This document shows, piece by piece, positions 1 through 9,959 of a DNA stretch of 64,000 nucleotides. The notes below the pieces were generated by a model. It saw only the letters and a list, made by a program, of their open reading frames with translations, did not search any database and was not told the DNA's origin. Within the stretch, counting starts at the first letter, position 1. Every line of letters starts with the position of its first letter. The stretch is taken from the NCBI GenBank assembly GCA_943787725.1, contig CALSNM010000009.1, forward strand, positions 1 to 64,000, read 5' to 3'. A program made the position numbers and the translations under genes. Source of the DNA: an uncultured Flavobacteriales bacterium. GTDB lineage: Bacteria; Bacteroidota; Bacteroidia; Flavobacteriales_D; Parvicellaceae.

Positions 1-1877
1 AAACTTACATTCCAAGAAAAGATATAGCCATTGTCCAAGCCAAATTGATCTGACACCTCTAAATCCCAGTTTCCATTTAAATCAGAGCCTAATAACGCAT
101 TTAAGTTTTCGAAAGAAGTATATGAGCCCTGAGGCAAATAGTTGTCTGTATATGTTCCACCTGTGGAAGATGGAATTGTGTGTGTATAGTTATTGGACTC
201 TTGAACCATTGTTAAATAAATAGGGGCTGCATTCCAACAATATTCGAATCCAATACCTGGATCAGTTAAATTACTGTTCGCTCCATCCACTGGTCCCGAA
301 GCAAAAGGCTCTCCTAAATCACATGATCCACCACCGTTAAACTCTTTTAATATAACTTCTTGACCTGAAGGAGAAATTACTTTTATTTGAAGATCCCCTA
401 AATAAGAGTGTTCCATGGTTGCGCAAATCTGCTGCAATTGGGTCATATTATCTAAAGTTTGGCCATTATCAAACCCACTAATAGGAATAGTGCTTGTATA
501 CGAAACGCCCGTTCCGTCCGGTAAAAAAGTAGTGTCAGCATCGTAAATTCCACCTATAACTAAAGCTTCTGCTTTACACCCATAGATATCATACACTTGC
601 ACTGAATAAACTCCTGCATCCAACCCTGCAACAGGGTTCATGGCATATTGTGTCATTGAGCCGTTTCCTCCATCATCAGTTACTTGATATGTATAAGGAG
701 GGAAACCTCCTGAGGCATTTACCAAAATTTCTCCTGTACTATTATCAAAGCAGGAGAGGTTGGTTTCATCTAATGTAAATTCAATTGGCTGTGCGTCATC
801 TATATACAGAAAGGCGGTGTCTGGTAGAGAACATAGGTCCGTTTGGAAAATAATATATATTGACTCTTGACCTTCTGGGAAACCATCAGAAAACGCGTTT
901 ATTATTATACTTGCCGCAGTGTCTCCGGCTGGTATTGTTACAAGCGTGTCAATAAATTGATAGTCTATTCCGTTAGTAGCGCTTCCTCCAACCTGGTAGT
1001 TAATTTCTGTATCTGTTGCTGAAGCTAGGTCAAGACTAAAGTTAAATTGAGCGGGAATACACCCTTCAAGGGCTATGTTATCTGCGTTAACCGTTTGTGT
1101 GTTTACATCCACAACTCCTTGAATAAAGCTATTTTCTAATAAGAAAACTGCCGAGCTCCAATCGGCATCTCCCGCATCCGCAAGCACTAATTTCATCGTG
1201 TATTCCTGACAAGGAACCAGATTTTGTCTTTCTGCAGTTAGTATTGTTGTCCATGCATCATATTGAACCGTTGCGCCACCTGCATTATCGAAGTAATACT
1301 GATTATTTGTCACTGCATTAATGTTATTAATCGACACAGAACTCGACGTTCCAGGCACCAACGCAATATTCTCTTCACCAATAATTCCAGGTCCGCTAAT
1401 GAAAAAAGCAAACACATCATTGAAGGAAGAGCTATTTGGTGGAGCGTATTCAGGATATTCCTCCGAAGCGAAAATATATTGAAATTGAATAAAGTCCGAT
1501 TGCACATTAAACGAAAATTCAAGTGTTATTGCGTCGAAGGAAATTGCTCCAGCCATACTATCCATTTGAGCAGTGCCGGGTTGTCCTAAATTAGCATTTC
1601 CCCCATTAGAATTATTGGGTCCAGGAGCATCTGCTACATCTCCATTTGATAAAATCACCCCTCCTGTCATTCCTATGTTTGAACTAGTTCCGTCAAAAGA
1701 CCCTGATGCAGTAGCGCCTCCTGTTAGCGTTGCTGAATTAATTGTAATATTTGGTCCAGCTAATATCTGAGCAAGCTGTACTGCCGTAAGACCATTGTTA
1801 ACGGTAAGCTGAGCGCTTGCAGCCAATGGAAACAAACAGGTTAAAAATAATACTCGTGTGATAAATTGGTTTCTCAT
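1..1877 (-). CDS. Choice-of-anchor-L domain secreted protein, partial (C-terminus runs off the left edge)
   Basis: Manual minus-strand translation from the CAT at 1875-1877 gives MRNQFITRVLFLTCLFPLAASAQLTVNNGLTAVQLAQILAGPNITINSATLTGGATASGSFDG...GVILSNGDV...FQYIFASEEYPEY...DVFAFFISGPG, the typical choice-of-anchor-L pattern. The left end reads ...NALLGSDLNGNWDLEVSDQFGLDNGYIFSWNVS, resembling a P-domain. Not in the ORF track because there is no stop inside the window. Confidence 0.85.
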   Translation of the reverse strand, partial: MRNQFITRVLFLTCLFPLAASAQLTVNNGLTAVQLAQILAGPNITINSATLTGGATASGSFDGTSSNIGMTGGVILSNGDVADAPGPNNSNGGNANLGQPGTAQMDSMAGAISFDAITLEFSFNVQSDFIQFQYIFASEEYPEYAPPNSSSFNDVFAFFISGPGIIGEENIALVPGTSSSVSINNINAVTNNQYYFDNAGGATVQYDAWTTILTAERQNLVPCQEYTMKLVLADAGDADWSSAVFLLENSFIQGVVDVNTQTVNADNIALEGCIPAQFNFSLDLASATDTEINYQVGGSATNGIDYQFIDTLVTIPAGDTAASIIINAFSDGFPEGQESIYIIFQTDLCSLPDTAFLYIDDAQPIEFTLDETNLSCFDNSTGEILVNASGGFPPYTYQVTDDGGNGSMTQYAMNPVAGLDAGVYSVQVYDIYGCKAEALVIGGIYDADTTFLPDGTGVSYTSTIPISGFDNGQTLDNMTQLQQICATMEHSYLGDLQIKVISPSGQEVILKEFNGGGSCDLGEPFASGPVDGANSNLTDPGIGFEYCWNAAPIYLTMVQESNNYTHTIPSSTGGTYTDNYLPQGSYTSFENLNALLGSDLNGNWDLEVSDQFGLDNGYIFSWNVS

Positions 1878-2248
1878 AGTAGTAATTTAATAATCAATAT
1901 GCCAAATTATTTTTACAGCATGTTGAAACACTTTTAATTATATATACGCAAACAACCCTATTTATGAGGGTTGAAAAAGAATATTATTTTTCAGGCACTA
2001 CAAATCGATTTAAGCCAGCGGGAGTAGAGGAATAAACATAATTCAACATTCCTTCAAGCCTATCTGTCTTATTTGCAATAAGCTGTTAAAATTACAAAAA
2101 GAGACGAAACCAATTCAATTATAGTTGCTCCAATTACCTTCATTGTTAGACTCCTAACAATAACTTTTGTGACATTCAAGAATGTTAGTTTCAATATGAA
2201 CTTTTCTAAATGTCAATGGTAATAACATTAAAACTAACGATAATTAAT

Positions 2249-3382
2249 ATGGAAAATAAATTAATAATTGCTGAACCCTGTCATGAAGACTGGAACAAAA
2301 TGACGACGGTGCAAAAAGGTAAACATTGTGCGATTTGTGCTAAACAAGTGGTTGACTTTTCAAAAAACTCCAAAAAGGAAATTATAGACTATTTAGATGA
2401 AGCTGAAGGTCAAACTTGCGGAAGGTTTAAAAAGGTACAAATAGATGTTTACGGGGAAAGCAATAACGCAATTAAAAAAACCGTAATTCCATTATACAAA
2501 ACAATAGCAGCTTCTATTATTACAATTTTAGGTGTTGGAGTGCCTTCTATTATCGCTCAAGGCCATGAGCACTTCCAAATGGGCGGCGTAAAGTCTCGCC
2601 CGATTGAAGATGTTGTAAAAAACAACAGCAACATCTCTATCAAAGGGAAAATCTCCTCACACAATCAATTCGTTGAAAATGCCAAAGTTTCAATTTATAC
2701 TGGAGGGAAATTAATTAGCTCCTCTCTAACCAAAACAGACGGCAAATATGTTTTTGAAATAAGAAAGGGAGTTTTAGTTAATAATCGATTCACGGTAAAA
2801 GTCTTTGCTGCTGGTATGGAGGCGAAAACAATTGAAAACCTTGAGGCGAATAAAACGGAAATTACAATAGATATTTCCATGGAACATGAGATGATGTTAA
2901 TGGGTGATGTTATTGCTCAGCCAGAAATTTTAGAGGTGGCAAAACCTGTAATTGAAGAGCGAAAAATAGAAGTCAAAGCTGACGAAACGAAATTTTATAA
3001 GGGGAATGTTTCTGTGTTTAAAAAAGAGGTGGCTAAAGAGCCGCTTTTTAATCAAACCGAAACATCAAAGCCTGATAGCCTAGAAGATGGTTTAGAAGGC
3101 TTGAAGGTGAATAAAGATGTCGTTCTTCCTGAAAACGTCAGCCCGCTAGAAGTCACTGTATATCCAAATCCTTCTACTTCCCGGGTTTTTGTCAGGACAA
3201 ATAAAAATGACACCTACCTATATGGCGTTGCAGACCTGACGGGAAAATTGGTTTTTTCAGGAATAAAAAAAGGAGAATCATTTGAATTAAACTTTACTGG
3301 AAAACCTAATGGTATATACTTTATTTCCATCTATCAAAATGGTATAGCCATAATAACTAAGCGGGTTGTTATTTCGCGGTAA
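2249..3382 (+). CDS. T9SS type A sorting protein with N-terminal cysteine-rich (CxxC) domain, TM segment and carboxypeptidase-regulatory-like domain
   Basis: The ORF track starts at 2210, but MENKLII at 2249 is the more likely start. CHEDWNKMT..GKHCAICAKQVVDFS...CGRF, then hydrophobic VIPLYKTIAASIITILGVGVPSIIAQ, then ISIKGKISSHNQFVENAKVSIYTGG, and a C-terminal VYPNPSTSRVFV...GIYFISI sorting domain. Confidence 0.8.
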   Translation: MENKLIIAEPCHEDWNKMTTVQKGKHCAICAKQVVDFSKNSKKEIIDYLDEAEGQTCGRFKKVQIDVYGESNNAIKKTVIPLYKTIAASIITILGVGVPSIIAQGHEHFQMGGVKSRPIEDVVKNNSNISIKGKISSHNQFVENAKVSIYTGGKLISSSLTKTDGKYVFEIRKGVLVNNRFTVKVFAAGMEAKTIENLEANKTEITIDISMEHEMMLMGDVIAQPEILEVAKPVIEERKIEVKADETKFYKGNVSVFKKEVAKEPLFNQTETSKPDSLEDGLEGLKVNKDVVLPENVSPLEVTVYPNPSTSRVFVRTNKNDTYLYGVADLTGKLVFSGIKKGESFELNFTGKPNGIYFISIYQNGIAIITKRVVISR

Positions 3383-3458
3383 GGCTTTATTGGTTCTTTC
3401 CTTCATGTTTACATTTAGATATTAAATTGCATTTTTTATCTTTATAAAAACATTTACA

Positions 3459-4799
3459 ATGCTTAAACGACTTGCTCTTACTTTTTTACTTTGGATTAAT
3501 TTCTTTTTAGTGTTTCCTTGTGGCTGGGACTCTGATACAATTGCCATGGAAAAAAGAATGTTTCCAACTGTTCATGAGTTAATTACTGGGAAGTTTCTAC
3601 AGCATTCACAAGAGTTTTATTATTGGAGAGTTGCTGACCGAAAAGAGAAAATAACTCTTTATCCAGATAGTCTCGATTTGTACGATGATTTGGCTTGGGC
3701 ACTTAACAAAGTAGGCGAACCAGAAAAAGGAATTGAAGTGATGCTTGAAAAGGAATCAATTACTCCAGGTCTCTATAAAACATATGCAAATCTCGGAACA
3801 TGTTATATTCATTCAAAACAATTTGAAGAGGGTTTAATCTACATTAAAAAAGCAATTGAAATTAACCCTGAAGCGCATTTTGGAAGAGAGGTTTACCAAC
3901 AATATTTAGTAGAATATGTTATTTCAAAAACAGATAGTTTAGGCCATTTTCCGTTGCCTTTAGGTACTAAAAACAACAACTTTTTCCATTATTTAAAAAA
4001 GCATCATTTCTCTGGAACAGCTAGCAGCGAAATAGCAAAAGCTGTTAAAGGAGTTGGAGGGATGATGAAGTTTTCGAATCATAATTCTCCGATATTATTG
4101 GAAGTGTTGGGCGACTTATTAAGCAACGCCGAGAATGGCTATGACCCTGGAGCAGGACATTTATCATCCAGAGCTTATTTAAAAGCTGCCTTGTTATCCA
4201 AAAAAGACGATGCTGTTGCTGCTTATAAAAAAAGGGCTAACGAAGAAAGGGAAAGGCAGTTCGCCGGAGCAAACCGACAAGGAAGGGATTTGCATTTTTC
4301 TTCTCATGTAATTAGTTTAGCGGATTTAGAGACCGTTTTAAAGTTAGAAATACAAGCGGCAAATGTATGGGTGCAAGAAATAAGGAAAAATGAATTAGTC
4401 TGGATCTCTGGAGGTCTTAATCCAGACTCGGCTTTTGCGGTTACTTATTATGAAGAACCTATTTCAAAACAGGTGTCGAAATATCATGCTCGTAGAAACA
4501 AAAATCAAATAGAAGAAGAATATTGGCTGAATCAACATCTGAAAAACATTAACAAAATAAACAATGCTTTCAACATTTTACAGCTTCCAGATTCGACTAA
4601 ACATTGGGTGGATAGCATTTATAAAATAGAATTTTCAGTTCTTCCCGAAAAAGTTGAAGAGATAGAAGTTTATGAAGAAATTGAGGCTAAGAAAAATAAA
4701 GATTTGCATCACCAGGATACTGGAATATGGGTAATTATTCTTGGTGTTGGAGGAATGGTTTTAATTATACTAGGAACCCGGTTTCTTTTAAGAAAATAA
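3459..4799 (+). CDS. Exported TPR-like protein with C-terminal TM anchor
   Basis: 446-aa ORF with N-terminal signal-like segment, TPR-like helices (LYDDLAWALNKVGEPEKGIEVMLEKESITPGLYKTYANLGTCYIHSKQFEEGLIYIKKAIEINPEA) and C-terminal WVIILGVGGMVLIILGTRFLLRK. Confidence 0.7.
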   Translation: MLKRLALTFLLWINFFLVFPCGWDSDTIAMEKRMFPTVHELITGKFLQHSQEFYYWRVADRKEKITLYPDSLDLYDDLAWALNKVGEPEKGIEVMLEKESITPGLYKTYANLGTCYIHSKQFEEGLIYIKKAIEINPEAHFGREVYQQYLVEYVISKTDSLGHFPLPLGTKNNNFFHYLKKHHFSGTASSEIAKAVKGVGGMMKFSNHNSPILLEVLGDLLSNAENGYDPGAGHLSSRAYLKAALLSKKDDAVAAYKKRANEERERQFAGANRQGRDLHFSSHVISLADLETVLKLEIQAANVWVQEIRKNELVWISGGLNPDSAFAVTYYEEPISKQVSKYHARRNKNQIEEEYWLNQHLKNINKINNAFNILQLPDSTKHWVDSIYKIEFSVLPEKVEEIEVYEEIEAKKNKDLHHQDTGIWVIILGVGGMVLIILGTRFLLRK

Positions 4800-4871
4800 C
4801 AATTGTGATGTCCTGCGCAAAAAGCTATACCCCGGATCACTTAAAAAAGTGTATATTTAGGGTTAATTAAT

Positions 4872-6356
4872 ATGTATCCTAATATGAACTTATTTGCTTA
4901 TTATAGGAAATTATTTGTTTTTTGGTTTGTTTTAGGCTCTTTTAGCGCCTATTCTCAGTGTTGCAACTACACGTTAGACATGCAAGATAGTTTCAGTGAC
5001 ACCTGGGATGGTGCTTCGCTAGAGGTGATCATAAATGGTTCTTCGCAAGGGTTGTTCTCTGTGCCAAACGGCAGCCCTTCATCTTCAGAAACCTTTGTTG
5101 TTTGCGATGGCGAAAGTATTGAGCTTATATTTAATTCAGGAGCTTTTGACGATGAAATTACTTATTCTTTTTCTTCTCCTTCGGGATTAGTTTTTAATGA
5201 TGGTCCTAGTCCTTCTATTGGTTCGGTTTTTTCCGGGGTAGGCAGTTGCTCTGTCTCTACTTGTGGTGGCGGACCAACTTCTAATATTGACTCCAATTTA
5301 GAATCCTTTTTCTTGCTAGGAAATACTTCTCAAATTAATTACAGTGGCTGTCCTGGTGTTCTTGGGGTTGAAAACCAAACAAGCTTAGGTGCAGACTTAT
5401 CTGCTGGCGGGAATTATGTTGCCGCGGTTCAATTTGGGACATGTGGAGGTAACTATTCTGGAGCTGGAGAAGCTTGGGTTGATTGGAATCAAGATGCTAT
5501 ATATGACGTTTCCGAGTCTATTGGAACTTGGCAAGGAACTCCTCCAACAGCAAGTTTAAGTTTTAATTTTACTGTTCCGGGCGGAGCTGTTTCCGGTGCT
5601 ACTACTATGCGTGTAACACAGCAAGAACAAGGATCTCTTCCGCTAGACCCATGTGCTGTTTTTACTTGGGGCTCTGTTGTTGAATTTAGTATTTTTATTA
5701 CAGGAGGAATTGACTGTACGGGCTTTGATGGAGACAACAGCACAGAGGCAATAGTGGTTCCATCTATCCCTTATGTTGACACCAATAGCACTGTAATGTG
5801 TTACTCTAGCCAGTCAGCTGTGTATAATTCTCCAGATGTTTTTTATAAGTTTGGTGTTAATCCTTTAGCGGCTAGCACAACTGTAAGTCTATGTAATTCA
5901 TCATTTGACACTTACTTAACGATATTGGATTTAAATTTAAATGTAATTGCATTTAATGACGATGGTGTTTCATGCGGTTCTGGAGAATCCGAAGTTACTT
6001 TTGCATCAGGAGCTTACGACACCCTTTATGCCGTTGTAGAGGGTTGGAACATTGAAAGTGGAGATTACATTATTAATATTACCGAAGAACTGAATGTTGG
6101 AATTGAGCAGAATTTAAAATCCTCTTTTAATCTGTATCCTAACCCGGCAAAAGACCTTCTTAAATTCTCAGGTAGTCTTATTTCCAAGGTAGACATCTAT
6201 GACATTCAAGGTAGAAAAGTTTTAGGCTTAGCTAATACACTCGGAGTCAGGGATATAGATGTTTCATTTTTGAATTCAGGTTCTTATTTTATCAAAATAA
6301 AGGGCATGAATGATGAGTGGCAGACAAAGCAATTAATTATCGCAAACAATGAATAG
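4872..6356 (+). CDS. GEVED-domain T9SS type A sorting protein
   Basis: Signal peptide; GEAWVDWNQDAIYDVSESIGTWQGTPP...MRVTQQEQGSLPLDPCAVFTWGSVVEFSIFI (GEVED-like); C-terminal NLYPNPAKDLLKFSG...SGSYFIKIKG. Confidence 0.8.
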   Translation: MYPNMNLFAYYRKLFVFWFVLGSFSAYSQCCNYTLDMQDSFSDTWDGASLEVIINGSSQGLFSVPNGSPSSSETFVVCDGESIELIFNSGAFDDEITYSFSSPSGLVFNDGPSPSIGSVFSGVGSCSVSTCGGGPTSNIDSNLESFFLLGNTSQINYSGCPGVLGVENQTSLGADLSAGGNYVAAVQFGTCGGNYSGAGEAWVDWNQDAIYDVSESIGTWQGTPPTASLSFNFTVPGGAVSGATTMRVTQQEQGSLPLDPCAVFTWGSVVEFSIFITGGIDCTGFDGDNSTEAIVVPSIPYVDTNSTVMCYSSQSAVYNSPDVFYKFGVNPLAASTTVSLCNSSFDTYLTILDLNLNVIAFNDDGVSCGSGESEVTFASGAYDTLYAVVEGWNIESGDYIINITEELNVGIEQNLKSSFNLYPNPAKDLLKFSGSLISKVDIYDIQGRKVLGLANTLGVRDIDVSFLNSGSYFIKIKGMNDEWQTKQLIIANNE

Positions 6357-7579
6357 GTATTACGTTTTTCCGTATATGATTTTGTTTTTCTTTATTAGCG
6401 GAAATGCCTTTGCTGAATCTTGGGTAAAAAAAACAAAATTTTGGTGGTGATGCTCGGCATCGATCAACTGCATTTTCTATTGGCAACAAAGGTTACATGG
6501 GTTTGGGACATGTTAACGCAATAAGCAATATATTGTACGAGGATATTTGGGAATATGATCCTGCATCAAACACATGGACACAAAAAGCAAATTATGGGGG
6601 TGGTTTAAATTATCATGCCGCTTGTTTTGTTGTTGACAATATCGCTTATGTTGGAACAGGAAGAATTTTAAGTGGGGACTATACAACGGAGTTTTATAAG
6701 TATGACGTTGGCACAAATACTTGGACTGCTATTGCAAATTTTCCTGGCCCCGCAAGAAGAGGTGCTATTGCATTTGCGATAGGCGGAAAAGGCTATGTTG
6801 GAACAGGGCAAACTGTTGCTGGGGTTTCGAAAGATTTTTATCAATATGACCCAAGTGTAAATAGTTGGTCTATAGTTGCACAATTGCCTGGTGCTGCTAG
6901 AACTTCTGCTGTGGCATTTGAATTAAATAATAAGGGATATGTTGGAACTGGCGGTTCTTCAACTTGGGGAAACTCACTGAATGATTTTTGGGAATATACG
7001 CCATCAAGCAACTCCTGGATTCAAAAAGCGAATGTTGGGACAACTCCAAGAATGGAAGCAACCGGATTTTCTGTTTATGGGAAAGGGTTTATTGGAACGG
7101 GAGACGATCAATCAAGCGGAACAAATTATAACGACTTTTGGGAATACGATCCAACAACAAACACCTGGATTCAAATTCAGGACTTCTTGGGAATGGCAAG
7201 AAGGTATTTGGTTGCGTTTACAATTGGGGATAGAGCATACGTTGGTTTAGGGACAAACGGGACAAACTTTAAAGATTTTTGGGAATTTGATTATTTGCTT
7301 TCTGCTAATGAAAGGGACAATGAATTAGTTCAATTAAAAACCTACCCAAATCCAGCAACAGATTATTTCACCGTAGATTTTTCAAATATTCCTGAACAAA
7401 TTAAGCCGAATGGCTGTGAATTTCAATTGTTTTCCGGAACAGGGCAATTGATAAAAAGCATTGCATTTATGACCAACAATCTTCATGTTGATGCAACGCA
7501 TTTTGAAAGGGGGATTTATTTCTATCAACTTGTTTATAATGGCGCATCTGTAAAATCGGGTAAAATAATTTTAAATTAG
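6349..7579 (+). CDS. Kelch-repeat T9SS protein, paralogue 1; one frameshift at the A8 tract 6426-6433
   Basis: ATG 6349 gives MNRYYVFPYMILFFFISGNAFAESWVKK then shifts frame. Removing one A restores WVKKQNFGGDARHRSTAFSIGNKGYMGLGHVN, collinear with paralogue 2 (WVKKENLGGVARHRATGVSIGQKGYIGLGHVN). Track ORF 6497..7579 carries the rest and the sorting domain (TYPNPATDYFTVDF). Confidence 0.8.
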
Positions 7580-7589
7580 ATTCATTCAT

Positions 7590-8753
7590 ATGAAAACGAA
7601 GAACATCTTTCTTATTCTCATTTTACTCTTAAGTTCTTTTTCGGATTTAATTGCAGGACAATGGGTGAAAAAAGAAAATTTAGGCGGTGTTGCTAGACAT
7701 CGTGCTACTGGTGTTTCTATTGGGCAAAAAGGGTATATCGGATTAGGACACGTAAACGGAACTGGTGTTAATTATGCATTTTCTGATTGGTGGGAGTTTG
7801 AGCCAGCATCCAACTCTTGGACCCAAAAAGCCGACTACCTTTTAGGTGAAGGTTACGGAGCTTCCGCTTTTTCTGTTGGGACAAAAGGGTATGTAGGTTC
7901 AGGTGTTTTTACCGGAGACTCTTGGTGTGAATATGATCCTGGAACAAATCAATGGACTTTAATTGCACCGCCTCCTTCATCCGGAACTGAACTTTCTGCG
8001 ATTGCTATGGGAGGTAAAGGCTACCTGATTGAAAATTCAAATATTTATGAATATGATCCGGTTGCAGATCAGTGGACTACTAAAGCAACGGCTCCTGTGA
8101 GCTTTGGGATTTGGGGTTCCGCTTTTTCCATTGGTAACAGCGGTTATGTAAATAAGGGGAGTACTTTTTATGAATACAAACCCTCTGCAGATCAATGGCT
8201 AGCTCGTGCCTCATTCCCTGGTTTATCTACCGGAGGTAGCGCGGCTTTTGCAATATTAAATAAAGGATATATTGTTGCTGGATATAGTGGGTCATTAGGA
8301 GATGTAAATAGAGAAACATGGGAGTACAACCCCGGAACCAACTCCTGGTCTATGGTAGAAGAATTCTTAGGATCTTCTCGTCGGTTTACAGTAGGATTTA
8401 GCATTGGAGACAGAGGTTATCTTGGAACTGGAACAAACGGAACAAACTTTAAGGATTTTTGGGAATATGACCCACTATTAATGGGTCAAGAAGAAATAGG
8501 AAATGACCTAACTATAAACACTTACCCTAATCCAACGTCTGATTTTTTTACTGTGACAATTGAGGGTAATTTTCCTTTACAAGGGCAGGTCGAGTTTGTA
8601 TTATATGATGATTTAGGAAAGTTAGTAAAACAAACTTCCGTAACGGAGGCAACTTTTATAGTTGATGCCGCTGACCTCCCAAGAGGTAATTATATTTACC
8701 GAATTGCATCAAGCTCAAAAAACATTAAACAAGGAAAAATTGTAATAATATAG
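7590..8753 (+). CDS. Kelch-repeat T9SS protein, paralogue 2
   Basis: Signal peptide, repeated GYxGTG...WEYDPxxNxW units, C-terminal TYPNPTSDFFTVTI...GNYIYRIASS. Confidence 0.85.
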   Translation: MKTKNIFLILILLLSSFSDLIAGQWVKKENLGGVARHRATGVSIGQKGYIGLGHVNGTGVNYAFSDWWEFEPASNSWTQKADYLLGEGYGASAFSVGTKGYVGSGVFTGDSWCEYDPGTNQWTLIAPPPSSGTELSAIAMGGKGYLIENSNIYEYDPVADQWTTKATAPVSFGIWGSAFSIGNSGYVNKGSTFYEYKPSADQWLARASFPGLSTGGSAAFAILNKGYIVAGYSGSLGDVNRETWEYNPGTNSWSMVEEFLGSSRRFTVGFSIGDRGYLGTGTNGTNFKDFWEYDPLLMGQEEIGNDLTINTYPNPTSDFFTVTIEGNFPLQGQVEFVLYDDLGKLVKQTSVTEATFIVDAADLPRGNYIYRIASSSKNIKQGKIVII

Positions 8754-9958
8754 TGGTAAGGTTAATTTTAATAACGACTCTGGTTTTAGCTGCTTTGTTC
8801 TCATTTGGGCAAAATGATTGGACAAAAAAAGCCTCATTTAGTGGGTATAAAGTTGAAAGGGCTGTTGGGTTCTCAATAGCAGGGCATGGGTATATATGCG
8901 CAGGGCAAGACACTGGAAATATTGTCCGTAACGACTTATGGCAATATAATCCAGCTTCCAATTCTTGGGGGCAAAAAGCAAATCTACCTGGCGTTGGTAG
9001 GCGAAATGCTGTTGCCTTTACAATCAATAACAAAGGTTATGTTGGAACTGGAATGAGTGCGGCGGAATCTTCATTGGGTTCAACATTAAATGACTTTTGG
9101 GAGTATAATCCAGCTACCAACTCTTGGTCACAAATTGCTAACTATCCTGGTGGTTCAGGAAATGGAATCTATTTCGCCACAGCTTTCTCTATTGACTCTA
9201 AAGGATACGTCTGTTGTGGTAAAGTCGGTGCATCAAACTATGCTAAAGACCTTTGGGAATATAAACCCTCAGTAGATCAATGGATTCCAAGAGCAAATTT
9301 TGGAGGAGGAGACCGCTACCAACTTATTAGCTTTGTTGTGGATGACAAAGCTTATGTGGGGCTTGGAACAGATTACGATGCTTATACTAATGACCTATGG
9401 GAGTTCAACCCTTCTACAAATTTATGGACTCAAAAAAACAACTTCCCAGGTGCAGAAAGAAGCGCTGCTAGCGCTTTTGGTATTGGGCAAAGAGGTTACT
9501 TAGGAATGGGAGGAGACGGAGGTTATTTGGATGATTTTTGGGAATACAACCCCTATTCAGATAGTTGGGTTATTCGAGAAGAGTTTCCAGGAGGCGAGCG
9601 AAGAAATGCAATTTCATTTGTAATTGGAGACAGAGGATATATAGGAACCGGAAAAGGGTATTCTGGCCTTCGAAAAAACATGTATGAATATACCCCTCTA
9701 GTTGTTGGAATGGAAGAAAGCAGTGTAGCCACATTTAATGTGTACCCAAATCCAACCATAGATCTTGTAACTATAGAAACTCAACATGCTTTTGTACTTT
9801 CAATTATGGATAATTTAGGAAGAATTATTAGGGCTATTAACGTGCCTAATGGAAAGACAACAATTGATGTTTCCTGCTTTTCAAATGGTGTTTATCAATT
9901 AATAGGGTTTAAGGAAAATGGAGAAAGGTTCACAAAACAATTAGTAATACACAGTTAA
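8753..9958 (+). CDS. Kelch-repeat T9SS protein, paralogue 3 (GTG start overlapping the upstream stop)
   Basis: TAGTG overlap at 8751-8755; signal peptide; kelch-like units; C-terminal VYPNPTIDLVTIET. Confidence 0.82.
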   Translation: MVRLILITTLVLAALFSFGQNDWTKKASFSGYKVERAVGFSIAGHGYICAGQDTGNIVRNDLWQYNPASNSWGQKANLPGVGRRNAVAFTINNKGYVGTGMSAAESSLGSTLNDFWEYNPATNSWSQIANYPGGSGNGIYFATAFSIDSKGYVCCGKVGASNYAKDLWEYKPSVDQWIPRANFGGGDRYQLISFVVDDKAYVGLGTDYDAYTNDLWEFNPSTNLWTQKNNFPGAERSAASAFGIGQRGYLGMGGDGGYLDDFWEYNPYSDSWVIREEFPGGERRNAISFVIGDRGYIGTGKGYSGLRKNMYEYTPLVVGMEESSVATFNVYPNPTIDLVTIETQHAFVLSIMDNLGRIIRAINVPNGKTTIDVSCFSNGVYQLIGFKENGERFTKQLVIHS

Positions 9959-9959
9959 A

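Noticed and set aside
1263-1589. Plus-strand 108-aa ORF and other short ORFs opposite long coding regions (e.g. 14980..15237, 17868..18212, 27008..27268, 46827..47180)
   Set aside because: Antisense or out-of-frame to well-supported proteins, with low-complexity or implausible composition and no domain signal.
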